Source: Perca fluviatilis
Lineage: Eukaryota > Chordata > Actinopteri > Perciformes > Percidae
Direction: 5' to 3'
NCBI RefSeq assembly: GCF_010015445.1
Contig: NC_053134.1
Span: 12,185,580 to 12,249,579, forward strand
Length of the DNA stretch: 64,000 nucleotides
This document shows, piece after piece, positions 25,701 to 37,291 of the stretch (the first letter of the stretch is position 1; each line of letters begins with the position of its first letter). The notes beneath the pieces are model-generated. The model had not been told where the DNA came from and made no database searches. It saw only the letters and a program-made list of their open reading frames with translations. The position numbers and the translations under genes were made by a program.

Positions 25701-28700
25701 CCGCTTAAATCGTATTTATCCTGTGCACTGTTCCTTCACAAAATAAAATCCTTTACAAAAATGGGACATTATCCGTTCAGTATTACCCTAAAACAAGAAG
25801 CTTAGGGGTTAAAATCTCCTTACACATGAATTGCTTTGTGCTGACTTGAGCCATTCCTATTAGACAGCGATGACACCAAACATTGCAGTAGTGCCACTTC
25901 ATCCATTGTGCACCACTCAGATTTCACATTTTGATGCTGTGCTCCACATTGAAATTGTCAAAATGCATGCATCTGTATTTTTTCCTTAGGGGTTTTATGC
26001 AATAAGGAGTGGAAGTACAATTGGATTGTCACAGAGGCTTGAGGCTTTTTTTTTTCTTCTTAATTCTTTTAAATATGTAACTTTCCTGCAAATCTCTTCA
26101 CTGCTCTGAATATGTATGCCCTTTATCTTCTGTGACAAACATCATTCATACCACTTTGGGGTACATCTGAAGATCTGGCCATTCTGAGTCAATCTTGCAC
26201 CGGGAGGAGCTTGTGTTCACATTTCTGCTGCCTTTGAGCCGAGAACAAACGTGACCTACTTGTTGATAATTGGACTCTTGAACATCCTCTGCTTTCCATT
26301 CCATCCAAACTTCTTCTCCTCCTTTGGAAAAAGCTCTAAATACTGATGCAAGCTTTGCGTCATTATTTGTACAGGTAACAATGTTGGCATGTCAAGCCAA
26401 GGCATCTGATCCTCTCTCTGTGACATGATGGAATATGTTGGCCGGTGTTAGTTTTCACCAGGTAAGTCTGCAATATTGATGAGGAGGTTGAGTAGGTTTT
26501 TCCACAAAATCAACTCCCAGTGGCTCCTACTTTCGTTGGCTTGTCCCGATCATTTGATACGATGCTGTGCCGAGGCAGCGACAGGGCCGTCGGGTAGATG
26601 GCCGTGCTAGTAGGATGAAGTGGAGTGGAGAAGGGAAGGGGAGGCAGAGCGTGGCATGCTGCACATTTTCCATCTGTCATGAAAGTGGAGCAGCTCATTA
26701 TCGCAGAGTGCTCTCTACTGAGCTGACCTGAAAAGACAAGGAAAGCGTGTGTAGGTGTTGGTTTAAGAGAATGTACATATCGTATTAATGTGTACTAGTC
26801 GTACCTTTCAGAAAGGTACAAGTCTGCGTGCCAGAGTGTAAAACAAATGCTACTTTACTTCCGCCTCTATGTCTGTTGGTCAGTAGGTATGATTCATACA
26901 CTTTTTATTTTTAGGATGAAGAGCCTCCATTGTAGCATTTTAATCCAAGTGCATTTCTGCATCCATCGTCCAGTACCGAATCGAGGCATTGAACTGACAA
27001 ATTTTTACAATTGAGAGGACATTGTTTTCCTCTGTGTCCCAGCTGTCCTCCTCCACTTGGATAAATCATCACCCTCAAAAGCATATAAATAATGTGGTGC
27101 AGGCAGCAGTAATAAAGTGGCAGGCAGGTGAGCGACGGTGATGTGAGGAGGAGCGTGATGATAGCAGTAAAACTACTGGTTAAAAGGGAAGTGTACATCT
27201 ACCGTCTTAAATTGGTAATCTCTCTTCAATTTGTAAGTGATCACACTTGTGGTTGGGTCTTTTATCTTTGTCATTGCATAATAAGCAATAGCACAAGGAA
27301 GGAATAAGTGTCTTGAAGTAGTGCTTTTCATAAAACCCCAGTTGTCCTCATCTGTCCTTTGGTCTCAGAAGGTAAAGGTTTTTTTTTTTTCTTGCAGTGT
27401 AATAGCAGATTTGAGATGCGGGACATTCGTCCTTTGTGCTGAAATCCACCTAGTGCACCACGTGATGAACATAAACAATTTCCAAAGGGAAAGGATATAA
27501 AAGAGCTTTCTCTGTACGCTTGATCCCTGGGGTTTAATGTCCCAGTTGAGAATTCAGCATGTCAATTTGTGACTGTGCTTGAGGGCACAACAGAAGCAGT
27601 GGCTCTAATACAGGAGGGCAGACAGAGTAAAAGAATAGTGGAGAGAGAGGATAGAGGCACATCAGGTAGAGCAGGGGAGAGAGAGTAGCAAAATAAATCT
27701 GGAGGGACCTTGCGGATTGGTAATAAAGCCTCTGAGCCCAGATGTTCATCCAAATACAAATTTATTTCTAGTTGTTTTTTCTTTTCTTTTCCTTCTAACA
27801 ACAGCCACACTAACAGGCAAGTAGAGCTTTGTCAGAAGAAATCTACCAAATCGCTGGCCTGAATTTGAAAAATGTTCCTTATTGCAACAGAATCCAAGGT
27901 CTAAGGCCACAAACCTGAGCAAACAATTTGTAACTCATTGTGAATCCTTCAGCAGGCTTCACCACTTGGGCCTTGACTGGAATTAACTTCCCTTCTTCGC
28001 TCAACCGTGATGACTGATTTCAAGGTCTTGCTGAAAACCTGTCCAACTGTACTTGGCAAAAGAATCTGTTCTCAATAGCAATTTCATAATTTGTACTCCC
28101 TCAGTTTGACAGAAAGGATACCTTAGAGGGCATAATTGATTACCTGCTGTGTCCCTGTTATGTCTACAGCCTTGGAGCTGCAGAGCTCTGGGTGTTGTGT
28201 CACACTTCTAGCTATAGTGCATGGCTGCCGTGGTTAATCAGAAAACAGGCCATAACCTGTTTGATGTTTCAAGCTTGATCCTAAAATGAAAACCGTGGAG
28301 GGCAGCGTGTATCAGAACTGCTTTGTGAAATAATTTATCTCACAGCAGCAGCTTAAACATTAATGTTAAGCTCATCAGCAAACATGCTGATGTTGTGTTC
28401 AATATTAACGCAGGGTTGACCATGACTTTGTATTGTCTGCTGTAGACTGTCCTCCCAAATAAAACTAGGGCATCAGTCGTTTCAGCAAATGACCAAAAAC
28501 CAAGTGTGAAAGCCTTCGTAGTAATTATGACACACTTGTTCACTGTTAACAAAGCAGGAAGTAGCGTGACGTTCTCATAAGAGTGACAAAGTCCCCAGAG
28601 GGAGGAGGTCGGGATGGATGGGTCAACATAAAGTCTGATCTGTTTATTAAGTCTGACACTGTTTGTTTCGTCAATCAACATCAGTTTCTTTTAACCATGA

Positions 28701-28742
28701 CCGCAGTTGTTCCCTAACAGTAGTACGGTAGTTACCTGCGCC
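22714..28742. other. Anonymous sequence, about 6 kb, no gene seen
   Basis: No known repeat, RNA gene or credible exon was recognised. The frames at 23124-23486, 26911-27198, 27534-27810 and 28340-28681 have no domain features. A CRE-like 'tgacgtca' lies near 23687-23694. Single small CA runs occur near 25309-25322. Confidence 0.5.
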
Positions 28743-29203
28743 ATAGTCTCGCTTTGCCAGACCTTCCTCCACAGCGCTGCGGAGCAGGGTCTGGCGAGTC
28801 CACACAGCATTCCGGGATGGGAGAAAAACATGCTCTGGTTTATTGGCATTTCTTTAAACCAATCACAATTGTCTTGGGCGGCGCTAAGCACCATACGGTA
28901 CAACAATGCCGCTGCAAAATAGCCTCTGGAAGGAACTTGTTTTGGTGGAACATGTGTACGTTCAAAGGTTGTTTTAGTCGTGCAAGAGAAAACTCAGATT
29001 GGAGAGATTGTCTAGCTAGCTGTCGGGATTTACCCTGCAGAGATCTGAGGAACAGTTAACCATAGTCCTCATAAATCCAGAATGCTAAAAGTTCAGAATG
29101 CTAACACAAAGAAAGCGGACATCCTGCCGAAATGAGGGCATCCGGCGGAATTTCCTGCGACACCTGAACAATCCCGGAAGTGAAACGTCATGGATATAGA
29201 CTA
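28743..29203 (+). mobile_element. Short-TIR DNA element, 'ATAGTCTCGCTTTGCCAGACC' family
   Basis: The left end 'atagtctcgctttgccagac' and right end 'gtcatggatatagacta' give a 7-bp inverted terminus (tagtctc / tagacta). The interior ('cagcattccgggatgggaga', 'ttaaaccaatcacaattgtc', 'attggagagattgtctagct') is a very common percomorph repeat. A hairpin lies at about 28757-28794 ('ccagacc' pairing with 'gggtctgg'). The frame 28754-29059 is accidental. It directly abuts the next repeat. Confidence 0.75.
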
Positions 29204-29511
29204 CCTCCTCCAAGGAGGTTATGTTTTTGGTTTGTTTTATTGGTTTGTTTGTTGGTTTATTTGTCTACTGGCCCGATTTTCATAAAACTTGGTAGAAGGG
29301 TGTAGCATGGTGTAGCGGATCCGAATCACGGGGCGATACACAAATAATTTTTTCACGTTAACATTGCGAGATAGGGCACATGTGCTGCATTCATGTGGTG
29401 TCGGAATAATCGGTAAAATGATGTCCTGACCGAGAAAATTCCCACTGCATTAACATTGTGAGATAGGGCATGCCTTGGCGGAGGTCTGTGCGCTCAAAGT
29501 GCCCTTCTAGT
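29203..29511 (+). repeat. 'CCTCCAAGGAGGTTATGTTTT' fish repeat
   Basis: It starts 'cctcctccaaggaggttatg', contains 'ggcccgattttcataaaact', 'tggtagaagggtgtagcatg', 'gcggatccgaatcacggggc' and twice 'attgcgagatagggca'-type words, and ends 'gcggaggtctgtgcgctc' + 'aaagtgcccttctag'. The consensus of this widespread family is well known to me, but not its class. It is non-coding. Confidence 0.75.
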
Positions 29512-30066
29512 TATTATTGTAACAATAACGCAAAGGTCCCCTAACCTTAACAAAGAAGTAATTTTAACCCGAACCACAATCTTTCCATAAACTTAACCAA
29601 TTTGTTTTTTTTGCCATGACTTTGCTCCAAAAACAGCAACAGCATTCCCTGGCTTCTCTGACCATGTCCTAATCAATACTGCCTTTTTTTTTATTGTTTT
29701 ACAATGGCAAAGTAATTCATTCTTGGACTCTGGCCGAGAGAGATTTAAATCTCCCTAATCTCTGATCCCTTTCACTAATCATATATCCCTCTCATTCAAT
29801 TGTTTCCTTCCTTCCCTTGCAATAAACACACATTACCTTTCCAAATTGCACCATCAACCCTTCACCAAGGGGCAGGGAAATTGTCAACTAAGCATGACAC
29901 TGTTCCAACCTGTTTGGCCCATTGTGTGCTTTTAAAGCCTGAAAGACCAAAGGTGGCAGCGCAGTGACTGTAGCTTAGGGCAAAGTTTGTTCTCTTTCAG
30001 AGAGGGCACAGGGTTCATTTTTTGCTCTCTGTGGAATATGTCACCGGAATTCCCAGCAGTTTACCA
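29512..30066. other. Anonymous sequence with a possible old repeat at its start
   Basis: 'ccctaaccttaacaaagaag' and 'ataaacttaaccaatttg' near 29535-29610 resemble a degenerate 'AACCTTAACCAAG' fish repeat. The rest is anonymous. Confidence 0.4.
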
Positions 30067-31146
30067 TTAAATATCTTACAACTCCTTTGTTCTTTCACAA
30101 ATATGTGCTCATTCATGTGTAATGACTTCCAACTAATCAAAGTATTCTCGTACGCATAGAATCTGCCATTCAGAATCATTCAGAATACATACGAGTGACT
30201 CGCGCGAATGATGGCCGACATGTTGCGCCTCCATCTTTAAAATACATTAGCCAAAGAGGGACATACCTCCGCCTTTCAGGCTTTTACACTCAGTGGCGCC
30301 ATGACGAATGCCAGGGAGGGGAGAAGATAACGGAGTCGCCAAGGAAGTTAAAAAGAGAATTAAAACGACAACGCAACAGGCAAAGCAACAAGACCAAAGT
30401 TAATATTGGAGTGGCTTTTCCAAGATGGAAAGATCTCATAAGGAGCAAGGATTTTAAAAAGGGACGCCGAAGTTGCCTGCTTTCTTCTCAAAAGGTAATT
30501 CTGCCTATTTGTGTAAATTCTAAGTTTTATGGTTGCTTGACTAACCATAGCATGGTTGTGCATAACGCTGGAACAACATCTAGGATACTTTTCCTCACGT
30601 CAATGATGAAAAAGGATTGTCTACCTTGTAACATAAACTTAATCATATGTGTCGTGATTTCCCTGGCAGACAACTCACGTAATAGAGTTGTAACATAGAC
30701 TAGCTACAGCTAGAACAGCTGCATGTAAACGATGGAGATACTAAGAGCTAATTTCGGATTCATTGACATGATTGTTCATACTGCTCAGAGAAATATATTA
30801 AAAACACAAACCTCCGTTGCTTCTCTCCTACACTGTAAACATTGCCTTACACTATTGATCTCGTACAATATACAGAATAACGATAGCACTGATACTTTAC
30901 TAACATTAGCTTGCATATGTTTGGGAACCTGATAGTTGATGTTAGCAATGAAATGGTACCAAAATAAATAGTAAAACTATTATTACACTGGAAGGAACAC
31001 TCACGGACGAAGTCGTACTTCTTGGAATAATACCGTAGGAGTTAAAATGAGCTCGGAATGGGAGGGGCTAGAAAGCAATATTCACTTGGTTGTCATATAC
31101 AATTTCACCGCTAGATGGGAGAAATTCTTACACAGTCTAGCTTTAA
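30067..31146 (+). mobile_element. TTAA-flanked non-autonomous DNA element (copy B, longer)
   Basis: This is the same family as 2396-3189, and most shared positions are identical. The right end is 'ttacacagtctagctttaa' (31128-31146). The left end starts at TTAA (30067) but is diverged, so the inverted repeat is imperfect. The 325 bp at about 30667-30992 are absent from copy A. A decayed exon with splice donor is present (30301-30494). Confidence 0.85.
30301..30494 (+). pseudogene. Decayed element-encoded exon, sibling of 2649-2843
   Basis: ATG at 30301 begins MTNARE as in copy A, but one G is missing in the following G run, so that frame stops after a few codons. The original frame then resumes (KITESPRKLKRE, then KTKVNIGVAFPRWKDLIRSK). 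The extra G after KDFKK (30461-30463) is the same as in copy A, and removing it restores DAEVACFLLKR. A donor AAG|GTAATT follows at 30494. The shared lesion says the parent copy was already broken. The product is unidentified, as for copy A. Confidence 0.6.
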
Positions 31147-31213
31147 ATCCAATTTAATTACTGTTCGCTTTGCTCCATTTTTGAGAGTGTAGTGTAGATG
31201 GAAAAATTTTCTT

Positions 31214-31433
31214 AAAGATGAAAAAATGGGGTCGACCTCTGGCTCACCTAGTGGGAGCGTGCGCCCCATGTAGGCTGAGTCCTTTGCAGCGGCCCGGGTT
31301 CGGGTCCAACCTGCGGCCCTTTGCTGCGTGTCATCCCCTTTCTTTATCTCCCCCTTTCCTGTCTATCCACTGTCACTGTCGATTAAAGGGAAAACCCCCA
31401 AAAATAATCTAAAAAAAAAAAGATGAAAAAATG
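31214..31433 (+). mobile_element. tRNA-derived SINE with perfect 15-bp target duplication
   Basis: The SINE body is 31229-31418. It has a tRNA-like head with an A box (about 31240-31254, 'tggctcacctagtgg') and a B box (31297-31307, 'ggttcgggtcc'). The body reads 'tgcggccctttgctgcgtgt' and 'cctgtctatccactgtcact', with a 3' 'gattaaagggaaaaccccc' and an A-rich tail. The 15-bp duplication 'aaagatgaaaaaatg' is perfect at 31214-31228 and 31419-31433, so this insertion is probably young. It should retain a functional polymerase III promoter. A decayed relative lies at 22588-22713. The frame 31218-31412 is not a gene. Confidence 0.92.
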
Positions 31434-31450
31434 ACTAAGTTGGTGTGTGG

Positions 31451-31555
<105 letters not shown>

Positions 31556-32242
31556 CGCTCACTAAATTGACTGCAGATACTTGACCTTGTCCACTCTCTC
31601 TCAAGACATCTATCTAGAGTTGCTTTATTGAAGAGGCTCGCTCTATGGGCCCTTTGAACTTCGATGAACGCCGTGGGGGGATGGGATATGAGTTAAGCCT
31701 AAGAACTAAATAACCTTGTTGTGCTAATACAGTATGTCGATAAGCCTTTAAAAGCTCAAGCTTTAATCTTTATAACTTATGTAGCATTAAAAATCTACAA
31801 TAAGCAAAAGATTTCCCTGCTGCTGCAAGTTAGTGTTGGTTAAGTTTTAATCTGCAAGAGAGTGTTTGAGTCTGCAAAACGTTAACCCCAATCAGTATGG
31901 AAATAATTCTATGGTGAATTGACTAGACAGCTACAGTATGTCCTCAGCTGACCTAGTTAACAATGTGCATAATAGCCCTCTGCTCCAATTGCTGTTGACT
32001 CATAGCAGGATGACGATGCCGTCTGTGTGTGAGGCAAGGGAGAAGCTGAGTCTTAATGTGACTGAACACCAGGAACTCGTTTAACTTTCCAAACCTCATT
32101 TAACATTGCAGGAGATCCATTTAGCATCAGTAGAAGTTTGATCAAAGTGCCCTCTTTGACTCTTGTGTGAGAGACTATAAAGCAATTTTGTACAATTCAG
32201 TATGTAATGTAACATGTACTGTATGTGTGAAGCAATGTGTTT
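31556..32242. other. Anonymous sequence
   Basis: I see no gene or named repeat between the microsatellite and the L2 tail. Confidence 0.5.
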
Positions 32243-32825
32243 CTGCTTAGCCAAACAAATCATGGATAAAACATTACTACGCTGCTGCTCAAGTCCTCAC
32301 TAAGACCAAGAAAGTGGATCACATCACTCCAGTTCTGAAGTCTTTACACTGGCTTCAAGTGACTCAAAGAATTGATTTCAAAATACTTTTGCTGGTTTAT
32401 AAATCACTAAATGCTTTAGGGCCCGAAATACATTTCTGATCTGCTGCTACACTATGAACCCCCCAGATCTTTCAGGTCGTCTGGGACACGTCTGCTTTCT
32501 GTCCCCAGAGTCAGGACTAAACAGGGGGAAGCAGCTTTCAGTTTTTATGCTCCACATATCTGGAACAGAGTCCCAGAAAACTGCAGGTCCGCCGCAACTC
32601 TCAGTTCTTTTAAATCAAGGCTGAAGACCTTTATTTTTGATGTTGCCTTTCTTTAAATAATTGTTCATTTCTTATACTGCACTGTAACTTTTATTCTTGT
32701 ATTTTATGTTTTTAATTTTTTTATCGTTTTTAAGTGCTCTTTAATGTTTTATGTAAAGCACTTTGAATTGCCCTGTTGCTGAAATGTGCTATACAAATAG
32801 CACAAAAAGCTGCCTTGCCTTGCCT
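32243..32825 (+). mobile_element. LINE L2-clade (Maui-like) 3' end, 5' truncated
   Basis: The translated part is the C-terminus of an L2-type reverse transcriptase: AAAQVLTKTKKVDHITPVLK, SLHWLQVTQRIDFKILLLVY, then after a one-base insertion near 32421 KYISDLLLHYEP, SVPRVRTKQGEAAFSFYAPH, IWNRVPENC and FKSRLKTFIFDVAFL before a stop at about 32655. The 3' untranslated part ends 'aaagcactttgaattgccct', 'gaaatgtgctatacaaatag' and a (TTGCC)3-like tail. It is a dead, 5'-truncated insertion; the catalytic domains are absent. Confidence 0.92.
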
Positions 32826-32871
32826 AAGATCCTACAGCCATGCAAGCAGCTCTATAGGGCTGTACAGTGAG

Positions 32872-33318
32872 GCTTTGAACTAAATGCTAACCTAAGCATG
32901 CTAACATGCTTACAGTGATAATGCTAACATGCTGATGTTTAGCAGGTATAATTATATATATTTATCACCTTCACCATCTTGGTTTAGCATCTTGAGGCTG
33001 ATGGGAATGCCATTAGATGTGTAAGTATTGGACAGATTAAAATTTTGACCTGATGATGGCACCAGATGAAATGTTGAGGGATCACGGAAGTGATGACACA
33101 TGTATTCTGAGGGAAATTTCATGGCAATCCATCCGATAGTTGTCCAGACATTATACTCAAAATGACAATTATGAACTTCATGGGGGCTCTAGAGGAAAAG
33201 TCAGGGGATCAACTATGTCATTGGGATACATCATCTGGGTAACATGAATGTCCATACAAAATGTTGTGTCAGTTTCAGTCTGGACCAAAGGGGTCGACTG
33301 ACTGACACAATAGTGGCG
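32872..33318 (+). repeat. 'GCTAACATGCTGATGTTTAGCAGG' repeat, nearly full copy
   Basis: Contains 'tgctaacatgctgatgttta' + 'gcaggtataat', 'gaggctgatgggaatgccat', 'ttttgacctgatgatggcac', 'ggcaatccatccgatagttg', 'gaggaaaagtcaggggatca' and 'cagtctggaccaaaggggtc' + 'gactgactgac'. The same family is split by two insertions at 40130-42690 and appears as fragments at 16606 (+) and 39425 (-). It is non-coding; the class is unknown to me. Confidence 0.8.
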
Positions 33319-33600
33319 AGGCTGAAACGTTCTAAAAAACTGCTCTCTGGTAGTCCAGAATAATGGTATGGCCGGCTTTGTCCCAGGGGACGCGGTTAGT
33401 ATGCATGTGTGCTTGCTGGAGGGGTAGCAAGTGGGTGTGTGGCGATATGCTGTAGTGGTGTTTGTTTATGCAGGGAAAGTGCTTTATTATTGTAGAAGAT
33501 ATACAGATTGAACTTTGCTGTCTTATCCTTCGAGTTGTCTTGACTGCACGTGAACTCATTTACCTCTCTGGCTGAAAAATTAGCTCTTGAACTCCCACTG

Positions 33601-33602
<2 letters not shown>
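33319..33602. other. Anonymous sequence
   Basis: No feature is recognised in this short interval before the CT tract. Confidence 0.5.

Positions 33603-33662
<60 letters not shown>
33603..33662 (+). repeat. (CT)30 microsatellite
   Basis: A pure 60-bp CT run. The minus-strand Arg-Glu frame across it is an artefact. Confidence 0.97.
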
Positions 33663-33665
<3 letters not shown>

Positions 33666-34500
33666 ACACACACTGGGTTCCTGGTAGAATCTTCACTTCC
33701 TTTCCTAATAGGGGGGCTTTCTTGATCTTGGCATTCCAGTCACTCAGCACTTAGAGTTTAGCTGCTCGCCTGTGTCAGGGCATGACAGGCTCACCACCCC
33801 GTATGTCCCGACAGCGATACCGCTTCGTGGCAACATGTTAACACTTGTGATGAGCCTACAAGCACAGCATGATGAGCCATGGCACTGAGAGAGGTAATGA
33901 TGTAAGCTTCTCTACAGTCACTCCGGCCACGGCTCGTTGTTGTGATATCATTTTCCCTCGCAGTATTTATGGATAGGTGGTGAGTATGTCTAAGGCAATG
34001 TTAGCAACTAGGCCCAGGAGATGATTTGAGTAGGATGAGAGGGGAGGGGAAAACTTCCTGTTTGTTAGAATACGTTTACTTTCAGAAATGTATGTAAAAG
34101 CAGCAATTGAACTACAGGTTTTGTTTTTGCTTTTTTTTTAAATGCTGCTCTAATACATGCAAGTGTGTGCGCTTAACAGTATAATGTTATGGTTAAATTC
34201 AATGTGTGCTCCTATGTATGCTTGTGCATGAATGTAACCACATCTACAGTATTGTATGTACAATCGGTCACTCCACAACATGAACACATCAAAGCATTAA
34301 AACGTCAATGAGTACACTTCAACTTCAAAAACAACATGTCCTTATGTTCAAAGCAGAGCTGAACTAGACAAGGCTAAAGTGCTGGTCATGAAAGTAATCT
34401 TTAAAATTTGAATGACAATTGATGTTTTGACTTTAGGTTTGCAATGTTTCGTAGCTTGTTCCAACATCCCAGCTGTTTCAGTGGAGCAGCTGAGATAGAT
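33663..34500. other. Anonymous sequence
   Basis: No gene or named repeat is seen. Confidence 0.5.
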
Positions 34501-34517
34501 ATACATACATACATACA

Positions 34518-34546
<29 letters not shown>
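34501..34546 (+). repeat. (ATAC)n tetranucleotide microsatellite, left part
   Basis: About 11 ATAC units lead directly into the MITE. A short continuation lies on the other side of the MITE (35041-35056). Confidence 0.95.
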
Positions 34547-34548
<2 letters not shown>

Positions 34549-35041
34549 GGTGTTTTTCCATTACATGGTACCTGCTCGACTCGCCTGGACTCAACTCGCC
34601 TGGACTTGACTCGACTCGGCGCACTGTGCATCCGTTTTCCATTGCAGATTTTAGTACCGCCTCAGCGTGGCTGGTCATCATAGCGGCGCCGCAGTAAACA
34701 GCCGTGACCTAACGCAACACACACACAGAACGTCGAAGGTGTGTTGTTGTTGCCACAGCCAGAAGACAAATTTAGTTTCAAATGAAGCTGGAGGCAGCAA
34801 AAAAAAAAACGCAGCTGGCTAAACTATTTAAAAATGGCGGGTTTGTTCAGGACACCCCCCTCTGTAGCTTTAACGTCACCTTTTGGTATCGCCTCAGCTC
34901 GCTTGGAACCTCGACTGAGGTGGTACTAAAAAAAGTACCTATTAGCAGGTACCAGGTACTTTTTTTCGTAATGGAAAACCAAAAAAGGCGAGTAGAGTCG
35001 AGGCGAGTCGAGCAGGTACCATGTAATGGAAAAGCGCCATA
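34546..35041 (+). mobile_element. MITE with 'CATTACATGGTACCTGCTCGACTCG' ends, inserted in a microsatellite
   Basis: The left end (34546 onward: 'tatggtgtttttccattaca' then 'tggtacctgctcgactcgcc') is mirrored by the right end (to 35041: '...gcgagtcgagcaggtacc', 'atgtaatggaaaagcgccat' + 'a') over about 40 bp with two mismatches. Subterminal CGACTC/GAGTCG words are repeated. A perfect 13-bp hairpin lies at 34928-34940 / 34954-34966 ('aaaaaaagtacct' with its complement). Both flanks are ATAC units and the boundary shows TA. The frames in 34401-35157 are artefacts. Confidence 0.88.
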
Positions 35042-35056
35042 AATACATACATACAT

Positions 35057-35653
35057 AGTACTTTATTGTACAGTAGAATATGGTTGTGCGCAGCACCCAG
35101 GTGTGAATGCTTGGAGTTGTTTGAAGGCGAAGCATAGTGTAGCTGAAAACAGAGCATGCATGTTTGTGCTGCAGTCTCTCTCTAAATCAATCAGACATAT
35201 CTTTCAGTGGAACCACCATGCTGTCTGTTTCAGTGAGAGCTTCTGTTGACTTGTGGTTCTTAACCTGGACCTCTGTGTACATGCTTCTGTTTGTGTAGCA
35301 TGAATGCCAAACATTAGGCGTCTCTTCAGATAAGAATATGAGTATACAGGATGAAGCTTACAAGTGGGATCAGATAGTACAACTGCAGAAGGTAGTTAAC
35401 GTCAGTTGCAACTTCTATGGAAGCACAACCAAATACAGGGACAGAAATACACATACACACACTAATAGGATCAATTAAGTTTTATGGCAAGAAGCATGTC
35501 AGTGTTAACTCATGTCCATGTGTGCATGTGTGTATGTGTTGCATATACTCTGTTGTACTAAAGAGATGACATCATGGTTTAATACTCACGATTCTCATAA
35601 TGCCTCGAAAACCATTAGAAGCTAGTAGAACTGTGGTGGCTCTGTAATCTCTG
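35057..35653. other. Anonymous sequence
   Basis: No feature is recognised between the ATAC remnant and the TG tract. Confidence 0.5.
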
Positions 35654-35792
<139 letters not shown>

Positions 35793-37291
35793 ATCCTAGA
35801 GTGTCTGATGGTGTGGGACTTATTGTGGGTTTATGTGTGTGTTTCTCTGCCTATCTTGTATGTTTGCACTGTAATATGCCATACAATGCTTGAGTGACAC
35901 ATGAGTGTGCTCTCTCTCCCCCAACCCCCCCCCCCGCTCTAAAGGGATCAGACCGGCCAAATATCTCAAACCCCTGCAGTCTACTATCATCCCATTGCCT
36001 GGCATGGTGCACAGCTTAGCCAACAAGTCTACTTGTGTGTGTTTGTTTGCTTCTGTCAGTGTCTGTTTCCTATCTGTGTGTCCCCCACACATTCCTCCAC
36101 CATCCTTGCTCTCGTTCATCACCTCTTCTTTCTATCGTCTTTTCTCACCTCCCTGCATCTTCTCTCTCTTATCCTCTGCCCCCTATCCTCCAGTGTATAC
36201 GTTCTTTAACAACAGGGTACATGCAGAAGACGATGACCTTGAAGGCAAACTGAAAGCTTGCCAAGCTAAGAGCAAGAGAGACAGCATGATAGCTGGATTA
36301 AATTGATACAATCCTCTGGAAAATTGGCCTAATCTTGTAGAAAATAGATGTGTCCAGCACTATGCTCTCTCTTAGACACACGGACATCGCTATGAGAGAA
36401 AAATAGAAATAGAAGAGAGAAGGCGTGAATGAAAAAAGGCGTATGTAATTGGATGGTGTTATTTCTGTGATTCAGTTCAAACATGCAGTTTTCTCCACTT
36501 AAAAGCAGGAACGTTTCTTGTTTAAATAAACCCCTACAGATTCAGAGAGAGCGAAGGTTTAAACTTAATGCCACTTTTGTGCTATAATTTACAGAAAAAC
36601 AAAAGTCTATTTTAGATGTTGAAAGAATAATATACTAACCCTCGAGAAGAAACAAAGATAATGTGAAAAAACAGCACCCTTCATCAAAACCAGAGGTTGT
36701 GTATATTATTGGTCCAGATGAAAATAATTTAGCTTAAAGTGTCTATGCAAAAAGAATCTAGGGCGCTATTGACAAACATCTGAAAAACTCTCTTGTTGAA
36801 TGCACTTTTGAGTCAGTCCCTAAATTCAGCTTGTCAATTTCCCGTCTACTGGCAAGTCTTTAAGGTGCAAGGCTTCAATCTGATCATGAGTAAAATAAAA
36901 TAACCTCTATGCAACATCAGTCTGTCTTTATCCTGCACTGCACAACAAATCGTGTCAAAATTAAATATTACTGAACATTTCTGATGCTGTTTGTAAGCAT
37001 CAGTACACCTTAGACTGAAAAGTAAATGCTGCACTCTATGTTGTTGGGGGAAAAAACTGTGTTTTATTTTGGAAAATTCCTGTTAGCAAATGTGTTGCAG
37101 ACGTAGGATACCTAGATGAAGAAAAGCTTTAGCCTTAAAAATTCCTTTTTCCTACAACAAAGAATTTAACTGGATTTTAAGTATTCTTTCCTTCTCAGGA
37201 TATGTTTTGGTACAAATAACTCACACAAAGGCTTGACATCTGGCCAGTGCTTTGTAATGTTCCGGCAAACCCTGATGCAAGCTGTGTGGGT
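35793..37291. other. Anonymous sequence with one weak exon candidate
   Basis: It holds a C run at about 35925-35936 and the exon candidate at 36195-36302, which I list separately. Otherwise nothing is recognised. Confidence 0.45.
36195..36302 (+). other. Possible terminal exon (unidentified)
   Basis: An exceptionally long pyrimidine tract without AG (about 36113-36192) ends in 'cctatcctccag', a textbook acceptor. The following sequence reads YTFFNNRVHAEDDDLEGKLK, then ACQAKSKRDSMIAGLN and a TGA stop at about 36304. I do not recognise the peptide, and no upstream exon or polyadenylation signal can be tied to it. The tract itself may be simple pyrimidine-rich filler. This is a candidate only. 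Confidence 0.18.

Noticed and set aside
31229..31320. Functional tRNA gene
   Set aside because: A and B boxes are present, but the body and A-tail with 15-bp target duplication show it is a SINE; no cloverleaf with an anticodon arm was evident.
34401..35157. Several frames with Arg/Glu/Ser repeats near 34.5-35.1 kb
   Set aside because: They come from the CGACTC words and inverted ends of the MITE and from the ATAC microsatellite.
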